From an uncultured Collinsella sp. (lineage in GTDB: Bacteria; Actinomycetota; Coriobacteriia; Coriobacteriales; Coriobacteriaceae), in the NCBI GenBank assembly GCA_900543615.1, contig UQSC01000015.1:1-29054 (forward strand): a DNA stretch of 29,054 nt, in the 5' to 3' direction. Below are positions 27,796-29,054 of the stretch, piece after piece. Positions within the stretch are counted from its first letter, which is position 1, and each line of letters starts with the position of its first letter. The notes beneath the pieces were generated by a model, which saw nothing but the letters and a program-made list of their open reading frames with translations, had not been told where the DNA came from and ran no database searches. Both the position numbers and the translations under genes were made by a program.

Positions 27796-27823
27796 AAGGC
27801 CTCCGCTTTGCGGGGGCCTTTTT
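27796..27823 (+). terminator. Intrinsic terminator of nagB
   Basis: An 11-bp stem, AAGGCCTCCGC with GCGGGGGCCTT (one G-U pair), has a TTT loop and is followed by a T tract to 27823. Confidence 0.93.
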
Positions 27824-28211
27824 GCTATCCCTTTCCGCCCACTTGACCAAAATCTTGCCGCAAGCTTGACGAACGCCGGATGCCCAACAGTTTGATTCAT
27901 TCTATATCAGATTCTATGCAAAAATGCCACTAAAAGGTCGTAGACGGTAGCGGGTGCTAGGCGAGTTGAATGACATAACTGAACCTTGTTCATCTGCGTT
28001 ACACTGCCGCTTAGATGGGACAAGCTGACAAGCTCATTTACCTGCTTAAAGACCGATTAGTCGGGGGATTAATAACAATCGGCCCTCGCTGTACAAAAAC
28101 TTGCCGCTTGCGTACCAAAAGACAACCTAAAACACAAGGTCGCTCTATTCATAGCGCGGCTTGTATGGTCTTGCGGCTACAGTGTCCATACGGTCGAGTT
28201 GAGGAGCTGGC
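27824..28211. other. Gene-free stretch upstream of the STAND regulator gene
   Basis: About 390 AT-richer bases with no convincing gene. A 13-base inverted repeat, TGAAC-CTT-GTTCA, lies at 27980-27992. CCGATT/AATCGG arms (28053-28058 with 28077-28082) and GTATGG/CCATAC arms (28162-28167 with 28185-28190) could be regulatory. A small frame at 28015-28218 has no ribosome site and no recognisable content. No clear promoter could be fixed. Confidence 0.5.
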
Positions 28212-29005
28212 ATGGTAAACGATTTGAGCGGTATAGACGACCTCGAGCTGATGCCGCTGGGCGGAGGCTATATGGTGCGACGCGAACGCTTGATGAATGA
28301 GCTTGTCGCCAAGGGCCGAAAGGCCGGCATCGTGGTTCTTTATGCGCCCGACGGGTTTGGGAAGACCTCGGTGCTGCTGCAGTACACCCATGAGGTTAAA
28401 TGCGACCCGACGCGAGGTCCCGTGCGGATTATCGAGGCCGATCGCGCCACTGGGCGCGAGGTGTTTATGCAGCTCGAGGTGGTTGCCGAAGAACTCAAAG
28501 ACAAACCGCACTCCCTTATCGCGATTGATAATGTGCCAAACCTCGATCAGCACGATACCGAAGACCTCATCGACAGGATTCGCAGCCTGCGCGCTATGGG
28601 GATAGGGGTCTTTATCTCCTGCCGTCCTTCAAATCGTCAGCTGATTCATGGGCTGGGCGATTCGGTTAAGATCAATGCGCAGGTGCTCAAGGTGCATGCC
28701 TATGAGTATTCGGCATGGGCATCGGCGTTTTCGATCAGCACATCGCTCGACTTTTATCAGCTCACGCAGGGCGTGCCCGAGCTCGTTTCGGCATTGCAGA
28801 CGGGTCTGTATGGCCAAGGTGACGTAGCCGGTCTGCTCGAAAACGAGATTGTGAACGTATATGGCGCGGCACTTGCTGATCTGGCTTCGCTCGACAATAA
28901 TGCGCTGTTTTGCGTGGCATGTCTCATGGTTTTGATGGGCGAGGGCAATATCTCGGAACTCGAGGCTTGCGGGGTGAGGCTGTCGATGGTCGACCAGTCC
29001 TACTT
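28212..29005 (+). CDS. STAND-type NTPase, probable LuxR-family regulator (3' truncated)
   Basis: Only the first ~264 residues are genomic. They form an N-terminal NTPase module: an introductory segment VRRERLMNELV, Walker A APDGFGKT with Lys51, a Walker B-like LIAIDNV with Asp106, and a following ISCRPSNRQL segment like that of MalT-type STAND proteins. In such proteins a long repeat region and a C-terminal LuxR helix-turn-helix follow; neither is in the window, so the regulator call is inference. GAGGAG lies five bases before the ATG. The apparent last residues CLLYTSPSPRDRG are translated adapter and not protein. Confidence 0.75.
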
Positions 29006-29054
29006 CTGTCTCTTATACACATCTCCGAGCCCACGAGACCGAGGCTGATCTCGT
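29006..29054 (+). other. Untrimmed Illumina Nextera adapter
   Basis: Bases 29006-29024 are CTGTCTCTTATACACATCT, the reverse complement of the Tn5 mosaic end used in Nextera libraries. They are followed by CCGAGCCCACGAGAC (29025-29039), the eight-base index CGAGGCTG (29040-29047; I recall it as i7 index N710) and ATCTCGT, the start of the P7 sequence. This is a library artefact joined to the contig end. Confidence 0.98.

Noticed and set aside
28015..28218. 67-residue open frame before the STAND gene
   Set aside because: It has no ribosome site or recognisable content and overlaps the next start codon.

Overview
The window is one end of a draft assembly from an actinobacterium of the class Coriobacteriia, most probably Collinsella (C. 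aerofaciens-like). This call rests on the 16S 3' segment, the moderately high G+C protein-coding bias, and a gene order and gene fusions I associate with that class. It is inference from memory, not a database match. The left edge lies inside a 16S rRNA gene. The right edge ends in 49 bases of Illumina Nextera adapter, so genomic sequence stops at about 29005.

Layout. (1) 1-4181: an rRNA operon (16S 3' part, a spacer without tRNA, 23S, 5S) closed by a strong intrinsic terminator. (2) 4232-11114: a tightly packed housekeeping operon, acpS-nnr-alr-udg-tsaE-(tsaB+rimI+tsaD). It combines carrier-protein activation, NAD(P)HX repair, D-alanine supply, uracil repair and the t6A tRNA-modification machinery. 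The last gene is a three-part fusion. (3) 11115-17676: an accessory block with two terminators, a palindrome-rich control region, an AAA/DUF4143 ATPase, and an AraC regulator divergent from a heterodimeric ABC exporter. Two copies of one 27-bp palindrome, in opposite orientation, bracket this block. (4) 17714-20238: a metal-transport unit made of a small one-TM protein resembling mycobacterial PacL partners and a P1B-like ATPase with an altered TM6 motif. (5) 20240-21174: a RelB-like antitoxin and PIN-domain toxin with a palindromic operator on the promoter. (6) 21187-22316: a conserved-looking hypothetical gene and tmRNA with its terminator. (7) 22317-22818: about 500 bases without a gene, holding fragments that copy the tmRNA 3' end and a three-unit 62-bp tandem repeat of strikingly regular internal symmetry. 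(8) 22819-27823: a patatin-like lipase, the rplM-rpsI ribosomal operon with a leader hairpin, glmM, an EIIA-Glc-type PTS protein, and nagB behind a roughly 240-nt leader with competing stem pairings. (9) 27824-29005: a gene-poor stretch and the N-terminal part of a STAND-type NTPase, probably a LuxR-type regulator.

How the parts work together. glmM and nagB act on either side of the amino-sugar branch point (cell-wall precursor synthesis versus glucosamine-6-phosphate catabolism), and the EIIA protein between them fits sugar uptake or its control. TsaE and the TsaB/TsaD parts of the fusion are partners in one t6A pathway. The small TM protein and the P-type ATPase form a probable partner-transporter pair. 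The most interesting items for follow-up are the PacL-like/P-ATPase pair, the TsaB-RimI-TsaD fusion, the symmetric 62-bp repeats beside tmRNA, and the nagB leader.
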